A stretch of DNA of 43,555 nt, taken from positions 1 to 43,555 of the forward strand of contig CAJMKE010000016.1 in NCBI GenBank assembly GCA_905213895.1. The letters run 5' to 3'. The DNA is from an uncultured Alistipes sp. (GTDB taxonomy: Bacteria; Bacteroidota; Bacteroidia; Bacteroidales; Rikenellaceae). The translations under genes were made by a program, and so were the position numbers. The first letter of the stretch is position 1. Each line of letters begins with the position of its first letter. The notes under the pieces are model-generated. The model worked only from the letters and a program-made list of their open reading frames with translations. It had not been told where the DNA came from and made no database searches. Positions 17,348 through 24,833 of the stretch are shown here, piece by piece.

Positions 17348-19408
17348 ATGAAAAAATCTCTGCTTGGAGTATGCGTCATGCTTATCGGCGCAGCCGCTGC
17401 ATTCACCGGATGCAAGGAAGACGAAACCGAAAAATTGAAAAGTCCGACGGTAACCGTTACCGAAGATGCCGTAACGGGGACTGATGTCAAATTCACCATC
17501 ACGACGACCGATGCCGACGAATGTGCCTACATATTCGACACCGCCGAAAATCTGGGAGAAGGAATTCCTGACGCCGCAACCGTACTCGCCGAGGGCGAAA
17601 AGGTCGATACGCATCTTGCCGCAACCGTCGTAAAGGAGATAACGCCGGCAACCGAATATATCGTATACGCAGCAGCGAAAAATGCCGCAGGGTTCAGCGA
17701 GGTCGCCAAATGCGAACTCAACGTTCCGAACCTCGTAGAGGTGGAGGTATCGAACATCACCAAGAGTTCGTACACCTTCACGATAACCACCGACGGCGAC
17801 CGCGCCTACAAATACACGGCTATTCCGACGCAGTATCTCGAACAGATATACGAGGCGCAGGAAGCCGCGACCGACTACGAAAAGTCGCGCGCCGCAATGC
17901 GCTATCTCGCATGGTACGGAACCAAGGACAGCGGCACCAAGGAGTTTACCCATAACGACAACGAAAACTTCACCGAAATCGAGGACGGCGATGCGGTAGA
18001 ATATCTGCGCGAACTCATCGCCGGAATGGATTACTCGATAGTAGCAGTCGGCTACGGAGAAAACAACCAGTTCGCAGGAAACGTGATTGTCAAGAACTTC
18101 ACGCTCACCGAATCGGGAACCCCGACCGGAAAGGTCAAGTGCGAGTTGGTCGGCGAGGCGGGCATCATCAGTGCCAAGACCAAATGCACTCCCGACGAGA
18201 ACGTGCTTTGGTACAAGCATATCCTTATCAAGAAAGAGAACCGCGACGCATATATCGCCGAGAAGGGTCTCATACAGTATCACTATCTGGTAGCCAACAC
18301 CGACAGCAGCGAGCATCTCACCGGAGAGGACGAATCGCAGTACAAGAACCTCAACGCCGACACCGAATACGTATTGAGCCTCGTCATCGTGGACAAGGAG
18401 CATAACGTGGACTGGCAGGATTTCGAGTTCAAGACAAAGAAAGCCGACGAGCAGAGTGCCGACATCGTCATAACGGGACATACCAGCGACGCCGAGTACA
18501 TCTACGGCGACCCGTGGAACGCCCTTACGTTCAACACCAAGTCTTCGGAGATAGTCCTGCCGAGCAAATATTTCTTCGGCTATACTTCGCTCGTAACCTA
18601 CCTCATGAACCGCGGTCTCACGCTGGAAGAGGTTATAGACCAGTACGGCGAATCGTTCAGCCAGTACAACCTCTACGGCATCAACGGCGCGAACGGCTAC
18701 AATGCCGAATTCTACGAACTCAAACCGGACGTCGCATACACCTACGCGGTGGCACTGACCAATGCCAACGGCAAAGTCAATGTCAAATCGATGGAGTTGC
18801 GCACCGAGAAGCGCACAGTCGCCAATCTGTCGTCCTCCTCGCTGTTCGAGGATTTGAAGGGCGAATGGGCTGCCGTCGTTCCCGTTCAGGAGTACAAATG
18901 GGAAACGGGCGAGTATCAGAACTACGAATACAAATTCGACGTTACGATAGGCAACGACGGCGAGTTCGGCGACCTCTGCCGCTCCTACAACTGGCTGATG
19001 TGCAAAGGCTGGGCGGGTCTCGAATACAAGAGTGCCGACGATTTGCGCAACGACCCTGCGAACGACGGATACTACAAGGAGGTTCCGGAGAATCTCTTCT
19101 ACAATTTCGGTCCTAAATGGTTCCTCGAAATCGACGCCGACGGCAATGTTACCGTACCGACCAACTCGTCGTACGTTCCGTACCTTATGAATTACGAGGA
19201 GGACGCACCGGCTGCGCGTCTGGCAGCCGTAGGCTCCTATGTAAGTTCCGACCCGCTGCCGGTAGAGATTTCGAGCGACAAGAACACCATCATCATCAAG
19301 CCTTACATGGGATATTCGGGACCCGAGTACCTGATGTTAATCGACGACGGAGCCTATATGGCACCGTCCGCAAAGACCTCGGGCGACATCGTCCTGACCC
19401 GCAAATAG
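17348..19408 (+). CDS. Lipoprotein of unknown function with fibronectin-III-like repeats
   Basis: A 686-aa lipoprotein, Cys22 (AFTGCKEDE), with acidic residues that favour surface export. The first third reads as two Fn3/Ig-like beta sandwiches: PATEYIVYAAAKNAAG and AGMDYSIVAVGYGEN match the G-strand region of such folds. A third similar module ends NADTEYVLSLVIVDKEH and a fourth ends VAYTYAVALTNANGK. The C-terminal 200 residues (LFEDLKGEWAAVVPVQEY ... ILTRK-like end VLTRK) form another beta-rich domain I do not recognise. It stands alone between its own -7 element and a strong terminator. No catalytic motif is visible. Confidence 0.75.
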   Translation: MKKSLLGVCVMLIGAAAAFTGCKEDETEKLKSPTVTVTEDAVTGTDVKFTITTTDADECAYIFDTAENLGEGIPDAATVLAEGEKVDTHLAATVVKEITPATEYIVYAAAKNAAGFSEVAKCELNVPNLVEVEVSNITKSSYTFTITTDGDRAYKYTAIPTQYLEQIYEAQEAATDYEKSRAAMRYLAWYGTKDSGTKEFTHNDNENFTEIEDGDAVEYLRELIAGMDYSIVAVGYGENNQFAGNVIVKNFTLTESGTPTGKVKCELVGEAGIISAKTKCTPDENVLWYKHILIKKENRDAYIAEKGLIQYHYLVANTDSSEHLTGEDESQYKNLNADTEYVLSLVIVDKEHNVDWQDFEFKTKKADEQSADIVITGHTSDAEYIYGDPWNALTFNTKSSEIVLPSKYFFGYTSLVTYLMNRGLTLEEVIDQYGESFSQYNLYGINGANGYNAEFYELKPDVAYTYAVALTNANGKVNVKSMELRTEKRTVANLSSSSLFEDLKGEWAAVVPVQEYKWETGEYQNYEYKFDVTIGNDGEFGDLCRSYNWLMCKGWAGLEYKSADDLRNDPANDGYYKEVPENLFYNFGPKWFLEIDADGNVTVPTNSSYVPYLMNYEEDAPAARLAAVGSYVSSDPLPVEISSDKNTIIIKPYMGYSGPEYLMLIDDGAYMAPSAKTSGDIVLTRK

Positions 19409-19435
19409 GTTCGGACCGTCCGACAAATATCTTCA

Positions 19436-19473
19436 CACCCCTGCGGGATTTCGTTCCGGCAGGGGTGTTTTTT
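19436..19473 (+). terminator. Rho-independent terminator of the 686-aa lipoprotein
   Basis: CACCCCTGC (19436-19444) pairs with GCAGGGGTG (19459-19467), followed by six T. Confidence 0.92.
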
Positions 19474-19504
19474 GTTTCGGGAGACCAGCCGGGCAGACGC
19501 CATA

Positions 19505-20605
19505 TCAATCGCCGTCCATTCCGAGCCGTTCGGCAACCTTGTTCCAATCGACCATATCCCAGTAGGCTTCGACGAAGTCGGAGCGGCGGTTGCGGTAGTC
19601 GATATAGTAGGCGTGTTCCCAGACGTCGAGCGCAAGAATCGGCTTGAATCCTCGGCGCAGCGGATTGCCCGCGTTCGATTCCGACAGAATCGCCAGCCGT
19701 CCGTCCTTATCCTCGGCGAGCCACACCCAGCCCGAGCCGAACAGTCCGTTGGCAGCCTTTGCGAACTGCTCCTTGAACGATGTAACCGACCCGAAATCGC
19801 GGACGAGCCGCTCCGCCAACTTCTTCGGCATTGGTGTGGGATTCGGGGTCAGCCCCTCGAAGAAGAAGCGGTGGTTCCACGTCTGCGCCGCATTGTTCAG
19901 CAGCGCGCCGTCCGACTCGACGATAATCTCTTCGAGCGGCATGGTCTCGTAACGGGTATCCTTGACAAGGCGGTTCAGATTGTCCACGTATGTTTGCAGA
20001 TGCTTTCCGTAGTGGTATTCCAGCGTTTCGCGGCTCATCTTCTCGCCGAACGCTTCGAGGGCATACGGCAGAGGCGGCATTGCGAAAACAGCCTCCTCGT
20101 CCACGACAACAACAGGCTGTTCCGCCCGCGCTGCGTCGTTTCCGGCATGGTGGTTATGCAGATAGACGTATCCGTTGAGATAGGTCGCGAAAAGAATCCA
20201 TACGAAATAGGGCGCGAACAGCCATGCGGCGAGTTTGCGGCGACCTGCGGCATATACTATATAGGTAAAGACCAGTACGTCGAGTATCAGTATGTCGATA
20301 AATCCGAGCAGCGGATTTCGCATGGCGAAGAACAGCACGCTCCACAGGAAATTGACGACGAGTTGCAGAATCCACAGCCGCACGACGCTCATGTCCCCGC
20401 GGACGAGCAGGCAGCCGATGGACAGACCGACGAACAGATATATGATGCTCCAAGCAATCGGGAACGCCATATTCGGCGGGGTTATCGGCGACTTGACGAG
20501 CGTCGGATACCACTCCTCGATAGCCGATGACTGCACGTATGACGACAGCAGTCCGACGGCGAAGCACAACAGAACGGGGATAAAATAGGCAAGAAACTTT
20601 CTCAT
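19505..20605 (-). CDS. TspO membrane protein fused to iron superoxide dismutase
   Basis: One continuous 366-aa frame. Residues 1-150 are a TspO/MBR protein with five membrane helices (about 4-22, 46-66, 75-95, 98-118, 124-148) and family motifs WYPTLVKSPITPPNMAFP, QLVVNFLWSVLFF and APYFVWILFATYLN. A linker of about 25 residues leads to a complete Fe-type SOD (176-366) with metal ligands His198, His245 (WNH), Asp327 and His331 (DVWEH), and the Fe-type Gln in NNAAQTWNH. ATG 20605 begins the TspO helix; sequence before it runs through repeats and a tRNA and is not coding. An internal ATG at 20080 could also yield a free SOD. Positive loops suggest the SOD end faces the periplasm; this is inference. 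Confidence 0.88.
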   Translation of the reverse strand: MRKFLAYFIPVLLCFAVGLLSSYVQSSAIEEWYPTLVKSPITPPNMAFPIAWSIIYLFVGLSIGCLLVRGDMSVVRLWILQLVVNFLWSVLFFAMRNPLLGFIDILILDVLVFTYIVYAAGRRKLAAWLFAPYFVWILFATYLNGYVYLHNHHAGNDAARAEQPVVVVDEEAVFAMPPLPYALEAFGEKMSRETLEYHYGKHLQTYVDNLNRLVKDTRYETMPLEEIIVESDGALLNNAAQTWNHRFFFEGLTPNPTPMPKKLAERLVRDFGSVTSFKEQFAKAANGLFGSGWVWLAEDKDGRLAILSESNAGNPLRRGFKPILALDVWEHAYYIDYRNRRSDFVEAYWDMVDWNKVAERLGMDGD

Positions 20606-20608
20606 GGT

Positions 20609-20647
20609 CAGAATTTGTTTATCTGCAAGTCGGACAAACAAATTCTG
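20609..20647 (-). promoter_or_regulatory. 12-bp inverted repeat next to the tspO-sod start
   Basis: Arms 20609-20620 and 20636-20647 are perfectly complementary (CAGAATTTGTTT) with a 15-nt loop. The inner arm ends 3 bases before the ATG. It could be an operator or an mRNA hairpin controlling start-site access. Confidence 0.6.
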
Positions 20648-20673
20648 TTCCACGGTGCCGAAAAGGGAGGCGA

Positions 20674-20736
20674 TTAACGACCTTAAAGACTTTAAGGACT
20701 TTAACGTCTTTAAGGTCGTTAAGGTCGTTAAGGTCT
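20674..20736. repeat. 9-bp repeat array C (7 units)
   Basis: Seven exact-phase units from 20674 to 20736, the longest array in the window. It lies upstream of the tspO-sod gene. Confidence 0.9.
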
Positions 20737-20795
20737 CGCCCAACACAAATGGGGTTGGCTGACGCCCACCCCATCCGCTCGCCGCGGGGGCACTT

Positions 20796-20921
20796 CCGCA
20801 CAAACGACGTCCGTAACAGAACGGACGTTTTGTGTTATACGGGAAGACCCGTTCGCAAGCGACGGTCTTCCCGTATAACACAAAACGGCAGCATCTTGCG
20901 ATACTGCCGTCGTTTGTGCGG
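20796..20921. repeat. Nested inverted-repeat element abutting tRNA-His
   Basis: Outer arms 20796-20809 / 20908-20921 (14 bp, perfect) enclose three hairpins: 20807-20814 / 20821-20828 (8 bp), 20826-20849 / 20864-20887 (24 bp, perfect) and 20886-20891 / 20904-20909 with extra inner pairs. The outer right arm reaches the last base of the tRNA. No transposase or integrase is nearby. Origin unknown; could be a dispersed structured repeat. Confidence 0.8.
20882..20909 (-). terminator. Likely terminator of tRNA-His
   Basis: On the minus strand CGGCAG-T-ATC-GCAA-GAT-G-CTGCCG is followed by TTTT, about 11 bases after the tRNA end. Confidence 0.65.
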
Positions 20922-20995
20922 GTGGAAGAAGGGATTCGAACCCTCGACCTTCGGAACCACAATCCGTCACTCTAACCAGCTGAGCTACATCCACC
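20921..20995 (-). tRNA. tRNA-His (GTG)
   Basis: Full cloverleaf on the minus strand: extra 5' G (position -1) opposite discriminator C73, as expected for tRNA-His. The D arm has GCTCAGCTGGTTAGAGT, the anticodon loop is TTGTGGT with anticodon GTG, and the T loop is TTCGAAT. CCA is not encoded. The acceptor stem has one T-T mismatch. The two AGCT sites here are the only ones I saw in the first 42.8 kb. Confidence 0.93.
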
Positions 20996-21024
20996 ATCTG
21001 GACCCGGTTTCCCGAATCGGTGTG

Positions 21025-21056
21025 CAAAAGTAATACGTTTTTTGTTTCCGTCCAAA
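21025..21056 (-). promoter_or_regulatory. Promoter of tRNA-His
   Basis: On the minus strand TTTG (21056-21053), 20-bp spacer, TACTTTTG (21032-21025): an exact match to the phylum consensus, about 30 bases before the tRNA. Confidence 0.85.
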
Positions 21057-21120
21057 TTTTTCGGGCGTTTTTTTGGAAATCCAGCGTAAGAACAGCCGAC
21101 ACGACCGACCACAACACGAA

Positions 21121-21164
21121 TAACGACCTTAATGTCCTTAAAGACTTTAAAGACCTTAACGTCT
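21121..21164. repeat. 9-bp repeat array D (about 5 units)
   Basis: Units at 21129, 21138, 21147 and 21156, preceded by a partial one. It is followed by the promoter-bearing module, the same order as at 13759-13885. Confidence 0.85.
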
Positions 21165-21169
21165 TTTTC

Positions 21170-21313
21170 GCAGCCCAATATACTCCGTCTTGGCATAATC
21201 AAATTAAAATTTGCTTCTGCTCTCGACTTTTCGTACTTTGGCTACGCCTTATATACTCTCGCTCGGGAATGCCCAAATAAATTTGGCATTTCGCTCGCTT
21301 ATTCGTATATTTG
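21170..21313 (+). promoter_or_regulatory. Promoter-bearing repeat module, copy B (tandem pair)
   Basis: Two related units, each opening with TATACTC (near 21179 and 21253), then an AT-rich inverted repeat, then TTCGTA. The second has AATGCCCAAAT / ATTTGGCATT and a perfect promoter: TTTG 21282-21285, 20-bp spacer, TATATTTG 21306-21313. The intervening TTCGTACTTTGGCTACGCC matches copy A. Confidence 0.75.
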
Positions 21314-21370
21314 CCCATGATAAAATAAGTTCCGCAAAAGGACGTTTTATGTAAAAAGGCTACGCAAGAA

Positions 21371-21763
21371 ATGAATATTATAAAGATTTTTTTCGCCAAC
21401 CTCATAGCGGGCATCCGTCGCAACCCACTGACATTCGTGGTATTGTTACTGCTGATGATGGCTGCGCCGTGGCTCTTTGGAGTTATCGCGCTGGTATTCG
21501 TCGCAATGGCGCTCGTCGTTCTGTTCTCGTGGCTCTCGATAATTTGGAGAGTGCGCGATGCACAGCGGCAGATGGAGCGCGATTTCGACGAAGCGGACGG
21601 AAACCGGCATAGAAACGGCAACTACCGCCGCAGCGGCACGAAAGAGGGCGACGTAACGGTCGTGGCGACCGAGCCGTCGCGCAAGCGCGTGAACGACGAC
21701 GTGGGAGAATATGTCGATTTCAAGGAGGTGAAGGAGAGTCCCGAAAAGGGAACGACCGATTGA
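21371..21763 (+). CDS. DUF4834-family small membrane protein
   Basis: A 130-aa protein. It has a membrane segment pair at about 20-60 (NPLTFVVLLLLMMAAPWLFG, then VIALVFVAMALVVLFSWLSI), a basic-acidic linker (RDAQRQMERDFDEADGNRHR) and a short conserved tail VGEYVDFKEVKE, which is the mark of DUF4834. Role unknown. The stop is 36 bases before mlaE, so it is probably the first gene of an operon with mlaE and mlaF under the module promoter. Family call is from memory of the tail motif. Confidence 0.75.
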   Translation: MNIIKIFFANLIAGIRRNPLTFVVLLLLMMAAPWLFGVIALVFVAMALVVLFSWLSIIWRVRDAQRQMERDFDEADGNRHRNGNYRRSGTKEGDVTVVATEPSRKRVNDDVGEYVDFKEVKESPEKGTTD

Positions 21764-21799
21764 CAACGAGCCGCATGCGGCTGAAACACCAATAGAAAA

Positions 21800-22543
21800 G
21801 TGCTGAAATTTTTCGAACTCATAGGCAGATACTGCATCCTGATGGGCAAGGTCTTCTCCCGTCCGGAGAAGATGAGCATCTACCGGCGGCGCGTCGTATT
21901 CGAAATCGAGGCGTTGGGCATCAACTCGATAGGGCTTACCGCGATAATCTCGGTATTCATCGGTGCGGCGATAACGCTGCAAATGTCCATCAGTCTCGAA
22001 TCGCCGTTCATTCCGCAATATCTCATCGGTTATGCGACCCGCGAGACGATGACACTCGAATTCTCGTCCACCGTAGTCGCCCTGATTCTCGCCGGCAAGG
22101 TCGGCTCCAACATCGCCTCCGAAATAGGCACGATGCGCATCACCGAGCAAATCGACGCGCTCGAAATCATGGGCATCAACTCGGCGTCATATCTGATTCT
22201 GCCGAAAATCATCGCCACGGTGCTTTTCTTCCCGTTTCTCACTCTATTGAGTATGATTATCGGCATCATCGGCGGCTATGCGATAGCGTGGTTCACGGGC
22301 ATCATGGTGCCGGACGACTACGTCGAGGGTCTGCTTTACAGTTTCGTGCTGTGGGAGGTCATCTATTCGCTAATCAAAATCGCTGTATTCGCATTCATCA
22401 TAACCTCGATTTCGGCATTCTGCGGCTACTACGCCAAAGGCAATTCGCTCGAAGTCGGTCGCGCATCGACGCGGGCGGTTGTGGCGAGTTCGATAGCAAT
22501 CATGATTTTCAACCTCATACTCACCCAACTCCTGCTGACGTGA
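21800..22543 (+). CDS. mlaE: MlaE-type ABC transporter permease
   Basis: A 247-aa inner-membrane permease of the phospholipid-transport Mla family. Hydrophobic segments lie at about 45-70, 90-110, 145-180, 195-220 and 225-245. Family motifs include EIEALGINSIGLTAIISVFI, IGYATRETM, LAGKVGSNIASEIGTMRITE and QIDALEIMGI. Start is GTG 21800. It overlaps the ATPase gene by four bases (GTGA), so the two are translationally coupled. An MlaD-type binding protein is not in the window and must be encoded elsewhere if the system is complete. It likely moves phospholipids between the inner and outer membrane. Confidence 0.92.
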   Translation: MLKFFELIGRYCILMGKVFSRPEKMSIYRRRVVFEIEALGINSIGLTAIISVFIGAAITLQMSISLESPFIPQYLIGYATRETMTLEFSSTVVALILAGKVGSNIASEIGTMRITEQIDALEIMGINSASYLILPKIIATVLFFPFLTLLSMIIGIIGGYAIAWFTGIMVPDDYVEGLLYSFVLWEVIYSLIKIAVFAFIITSISAFCGYYAKGNSLEVGRASTRAVVASSIAIMIFNLILTQLLLT

Positions 22544-23304
22544 TAAAGTGCGAACACATATTCAAGTCGTTCGACGGCAGAACCGTCCTCAACGACATTT
22601 CGGTCGAGTTCGAGACCGGCAAGACCAACCTTATCATCGGTCGCAGCGGTTCGGGCAAGACCGTATTGCTGAAAACGCTCGTCGGACTGCACGCACCCGA
22701 TTCGGGAGACATCATGTTCGACGACATCTGCTACACCTCACTGTCGTTCAAGGAACGCAAGCGCATCCGCAAGGACATCGGCATGATTTTCCAGGGAGGC
22801 GCGCTCATCGACTCCTCGACGGTGTACGAGAACGTCCGTCTGCCGCTCGACCTGTTCACCGACAAGAGCGAAGCCGAGAAGCGCGAGCGCGTCGATTTCT
22901 GCCTGAGCCGCGTGAATCTGTCCGACGCCCACGGACTTTACCCGTCCGAACTGTCGGGCGGAATGGTCAAGCGTGCGGCTATCGCGCGGGCGATAGTGAT
23001 GAATCCGCGCTATCTGTTCTGCGACGAACCCAATTCGGGTCTCGACCCGCAAACATCGATAGTCATCGACAATCTCATCCACGACATCACGCGCGAATAC
23101 GGCATCACGACCATAATCAATACCCACGACATGAACTCGGTGATGGAGATAGGCGAGAAAATTGTATATATCCATCAGGGACACAAATGGTGGGAAGGCT
23201 CGAAGGACGACATCCTGTTCGCCGACAACCGCGAACTCAACGATTTCGTGTTCGCTTCGGCTATGGCGAAACGCGCCAAGGAGAACATCACCCACAAGGA
23301 TTAA
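22540..23304 (+). CDS. mlaF: MlaF-type ABC transporter ATPase
   Basis: A 254-aa cytoplasmic ATPase. It has Walker A GRSGSGKT (about 37-44), Q-loop FQGG, signature LSGGMVKR, Walker B YLFCDEPNSGLD and the switch His in NTHDM. GTG 22540 is the start: it overlaps the mlaE stop as GTGA and gives VIKCEHIFKSF, the normal N-terminus. Earlier in-frame starts lie inside mlaE and are not used. It powers the permease encoded just before it. The gene is followed by the independent gapA promoter. Confidence 0.93.
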   Translation: MIKCEHIFKSFDGRTVLNDISVEFETGKTNLIIGRSGSGKTVLLKTLVGLHAPDSGDIMFDDICYTSLSFKERKRIRKDIGMIFQGGALIDSSTVYENVRLPLDLFTDKSEAEKRERVDFCLSRVNLSDAHGLYPSELSGGMVKRAAIARAIVMNPRYLFCDEPNSGLDPQTSIVIDNLIHDITREYGITTIINTHDMNSVMEIGEKIVYIHQGHKWWEGSKDDILFADNRELNDFVFASAMAKRAKENITHKD

Positions 23305-23359
23305 CCAAACGACAAGGGAATACGAAGAGAAGCCCGAAATTAAAATAAATTAAAATTTT

Positions 23360-23391
23360 TTTGGTATTTATATACAAAGTATATACTTTTG
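23360..23391 (+). promoter_or_regulatory. gapA promoter
   Basis: TTTG 23360-23363, 20-bp spacer, TACTTTTG 23384-23391: perfect consensus, as expected for a highly expressed gene. The leader is about 57 nt. Confidence 0.88.
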
Positions 23392-23454
23392 CACAGCGTT
23401 ATAAAAATAACAGAATAGACGAATTTCGTTTCTTAAACAATAAAAATTAAAATT

Positions 23455-24471
23455 ATGTCACAGATTAAGATTGGTATCAACGGATTCGGTCGTATCGGCC
23501 GTATGGTATTCCGTGCAGCCTGCAACCAGGCTGACAAGTACGATGTCGTAGGCATCAACGACCTTTGCCCGGTAGACTATTTGGCTTACATGCTCAAATA
23601 CGACACCATGCACGGTCAGTTCAACGGTACTATCGATTACAACGTAGAGAAGAGCCAACTTATCGTAAACGGCAAGGCTATCCGCGTTACCGCAGAGAAA
23701 GATCCTGCAAACCTGAAATGGAACGAGGTAGAGGCTGAATACGTAGTAGAGTCTACCGGTCTGTTCCTCACCGAGGAGAAGGCACAGGCTCACTTGGCAG
23801 CAGGTGCCAAATACGTCGTTATGTCGGCTCCGTCGAAGGACGCTACCCCGATGTTCGTTTGCGGCGTAAACACCAACACCTACGCAGGTCAGAAGATTGT
23901 TTCGAACGCATCCTGCACCACCAACTGCTTGGCTCCTATCGCCAAGGTTCTTCACGACAACTTCGGTATCACCGACGGTTTGATGACCACCGTTCACTCG
24001 ACCACCGCAACTCAGAAGACCGTTGACGGTCCTTCGATGAAAGACTGGCGTGGCGGTCGTGCCGCTTCGGGCAACATCATCCCTTCGTCGACCGGTGCAG
24101 CAAAGGCAGTAGGCAAGGTTATCCCTGAACTCAACGGCAAACTTACCGGTATGTCGATGCGTGTTCCTACCCTCGACGTTTCGGTTGTAGACCTCACCGT
24201 AAACTTGGCAAAACCTGCTAAGTACGACGAGATTTGCGAGGCTATGAAGAAGGCTTCGGAAGGCGAGTTGAAGGGTATTCTCGGTTACACCGAGGAGGCT
24301 GTCGTATCGTCCGATTTCCTCGGCGACCCACGCACTTCGATTTTCGACAAGGCTGCCGGTATCGCTCTTACCGACACGTTCGTGAAGGTCGTTTCGTGGT
24401 ACGACAACGAGTGGGGTTACTCGAACAAGGTTCTCGACCTCATCTCGGTAATGAAGGCTTATAACAAGTAA
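23455..24471 (+). CDS. gapA: Glyceraldehyde-3-phosphate dehydrogenase, type I
   Basis: A 338-aa glycolytic enzyme that oxidises glyceraldehyde-3-phosphate with NAD+. The nucleotide-binding start is IKIGINGFGRIGRMVFRA, the catalytic Cys lies in SNASCTTNCLAP, and the C-terminal part has SWYDNEWGYSNKV. Full length. Codon use differs from the neighbours (many GGT, GCT, GTT and TCC codons), as in strongly expressed genes. It holds one of the three GATC sites in the first 42.8 kb. Its last 20 bases reappear inverted at 24545-24564. Confidence 0.97.
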   Translation: MSQIKIGINGFGRIGRMVFRAACNQADKYDVVGINDLCPVDYLAYMLKYDTMHGQFNGTIDYNVEKSQLIVNGKAIRVTAEKDPANLKWNEVEAEYVVESTGLFLTEEKAQAHLAAGAKYVVMSAPSKDATPMFVCGVNTNTYAGQKIVSNASCTTNCLAPIAKVLHDNFGITDGLMTTVHSTTATQKTVDGPSMKDWRGGRAASGNIIPSSTGAAKAVGKVIPELNGKLTGMSMRVPTLDVSVVDLTVNLAKPAKYDEICEAMKKASEGELKGILGYTEEAVVSSDFLGDPRTSIFDKAAGIALTDTFVKVVSWYDNEWGYSNKVLDLISVMKAYNK

Positions 24472-24564
24472 TCTTACTGTTATAACGTTATTCAGCGGTT
24501 CTCGATTCGGGAACCGCTTTTTCGTTGTCGAACCTCACCGACAGGATTACTTGTTATAAGCCTT
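24454..24564. repeat. Inverted copy of the gapA 3' end
   Basis: The last codons and stop of gapA (24453-24473) are repeated as an exact inverted 21-bp copy at 24545-24565, flanking the first terminator. Confidence 0.88.
24494..24522 (+). terminator. gapA terminator, copy 1
   Basis: AGCGGTTC (24494-24501) pairs with GAACCGCT (24511-24518) and runs into T5. Confidence 0.9.
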
Positions 24565-24631
24565 CGGCGTGTGTTACCTATCCCCCTAAGTCCCCCTTTC
24601 TGTATTTCAATCCTTGTAATAACGTTATTTG

Positions 24632-24660
24632 AGCGGTTCTCGATTCGGGAATCGCTTTAT
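24632..24660 (+). terminator. gapA terminator, copy 2
   Basis: Same hairpin with one G-T pair (24632-24639 / 24649-24656), preceded by the same TAACGTTATT lead-in as copy 1. Confidence 0.75.
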
Positions 24661-24665
24661 TTTCC

Positions 24666-24710
24666 TTAAAGACCTTAAAGTCGTTAAGGTCATTAGGGTC
24701 GTTAAAGACC
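24666..24710. repeat. 9-bp repeat array E (5 units)
   Basis: Units at 24666, 24675, 24684, 24693 and 24702, then six T. GGTC/GACC pairing within the last units makes it terminator-like. Confidence 0.88.
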
Positions 24711-24740
24711 TTTTTTACAATCCTTGTAACAGCGTTATTC

Positions 24741-24769
24741 AGCGGTTCTCGATTCGGGAACCGCTTTTT
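24741..24769 (+). terminator. gapA terminator, copy 3
   Basis: AGCGGTTC (24741-24748) pairs with GAACCGCT (24758-24765) and T5, in a direct repeat of copies 1 and 2. Confidence 0.8.
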
Positions 24770-24777
24770 CGTTCTCC

Positions 24778-24808
24778 TTAAAGACCTTAAAGTCTTTAAG
24801 GACTTTAA
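24778..24808. repeat. 9-bp repeat array F (3 units plus)
   Basis: Units at 24778, 24787 and 24796 plus a partial. It lies between terminator copy 3 and the convergent ung gene. Confidence 0.8.
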
Positions 24809-24833
24809 GAAATACTCTTTCCCATATTTTCCC

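Noticed and set aside
20674..20736. CRISPR array
   Set aside because: The period is 9 bp with no spacers, no longer repeat and no cas genes.
20796..20921. Integrase attachment site of an integrated element
   Set aside because: It abuts a tRNA end, but there is no integrase, no second att copy and no phage or ICE genes in the window.
20606..20962. N-terminal extension of the TspO-SOD frame
   Set aside because: It passes through tRNA-His, the nested palindrome and array C, giving Leu-Lys-Ser/Thr repeats from the 9-bp units. The TspO domain begins at ATG 20605.
22288..22539. Extended N-terminus of MlaF
   Set aside because: The residues are an out-of-frame reading of mlaE; GTG 22540 gives the normal start.
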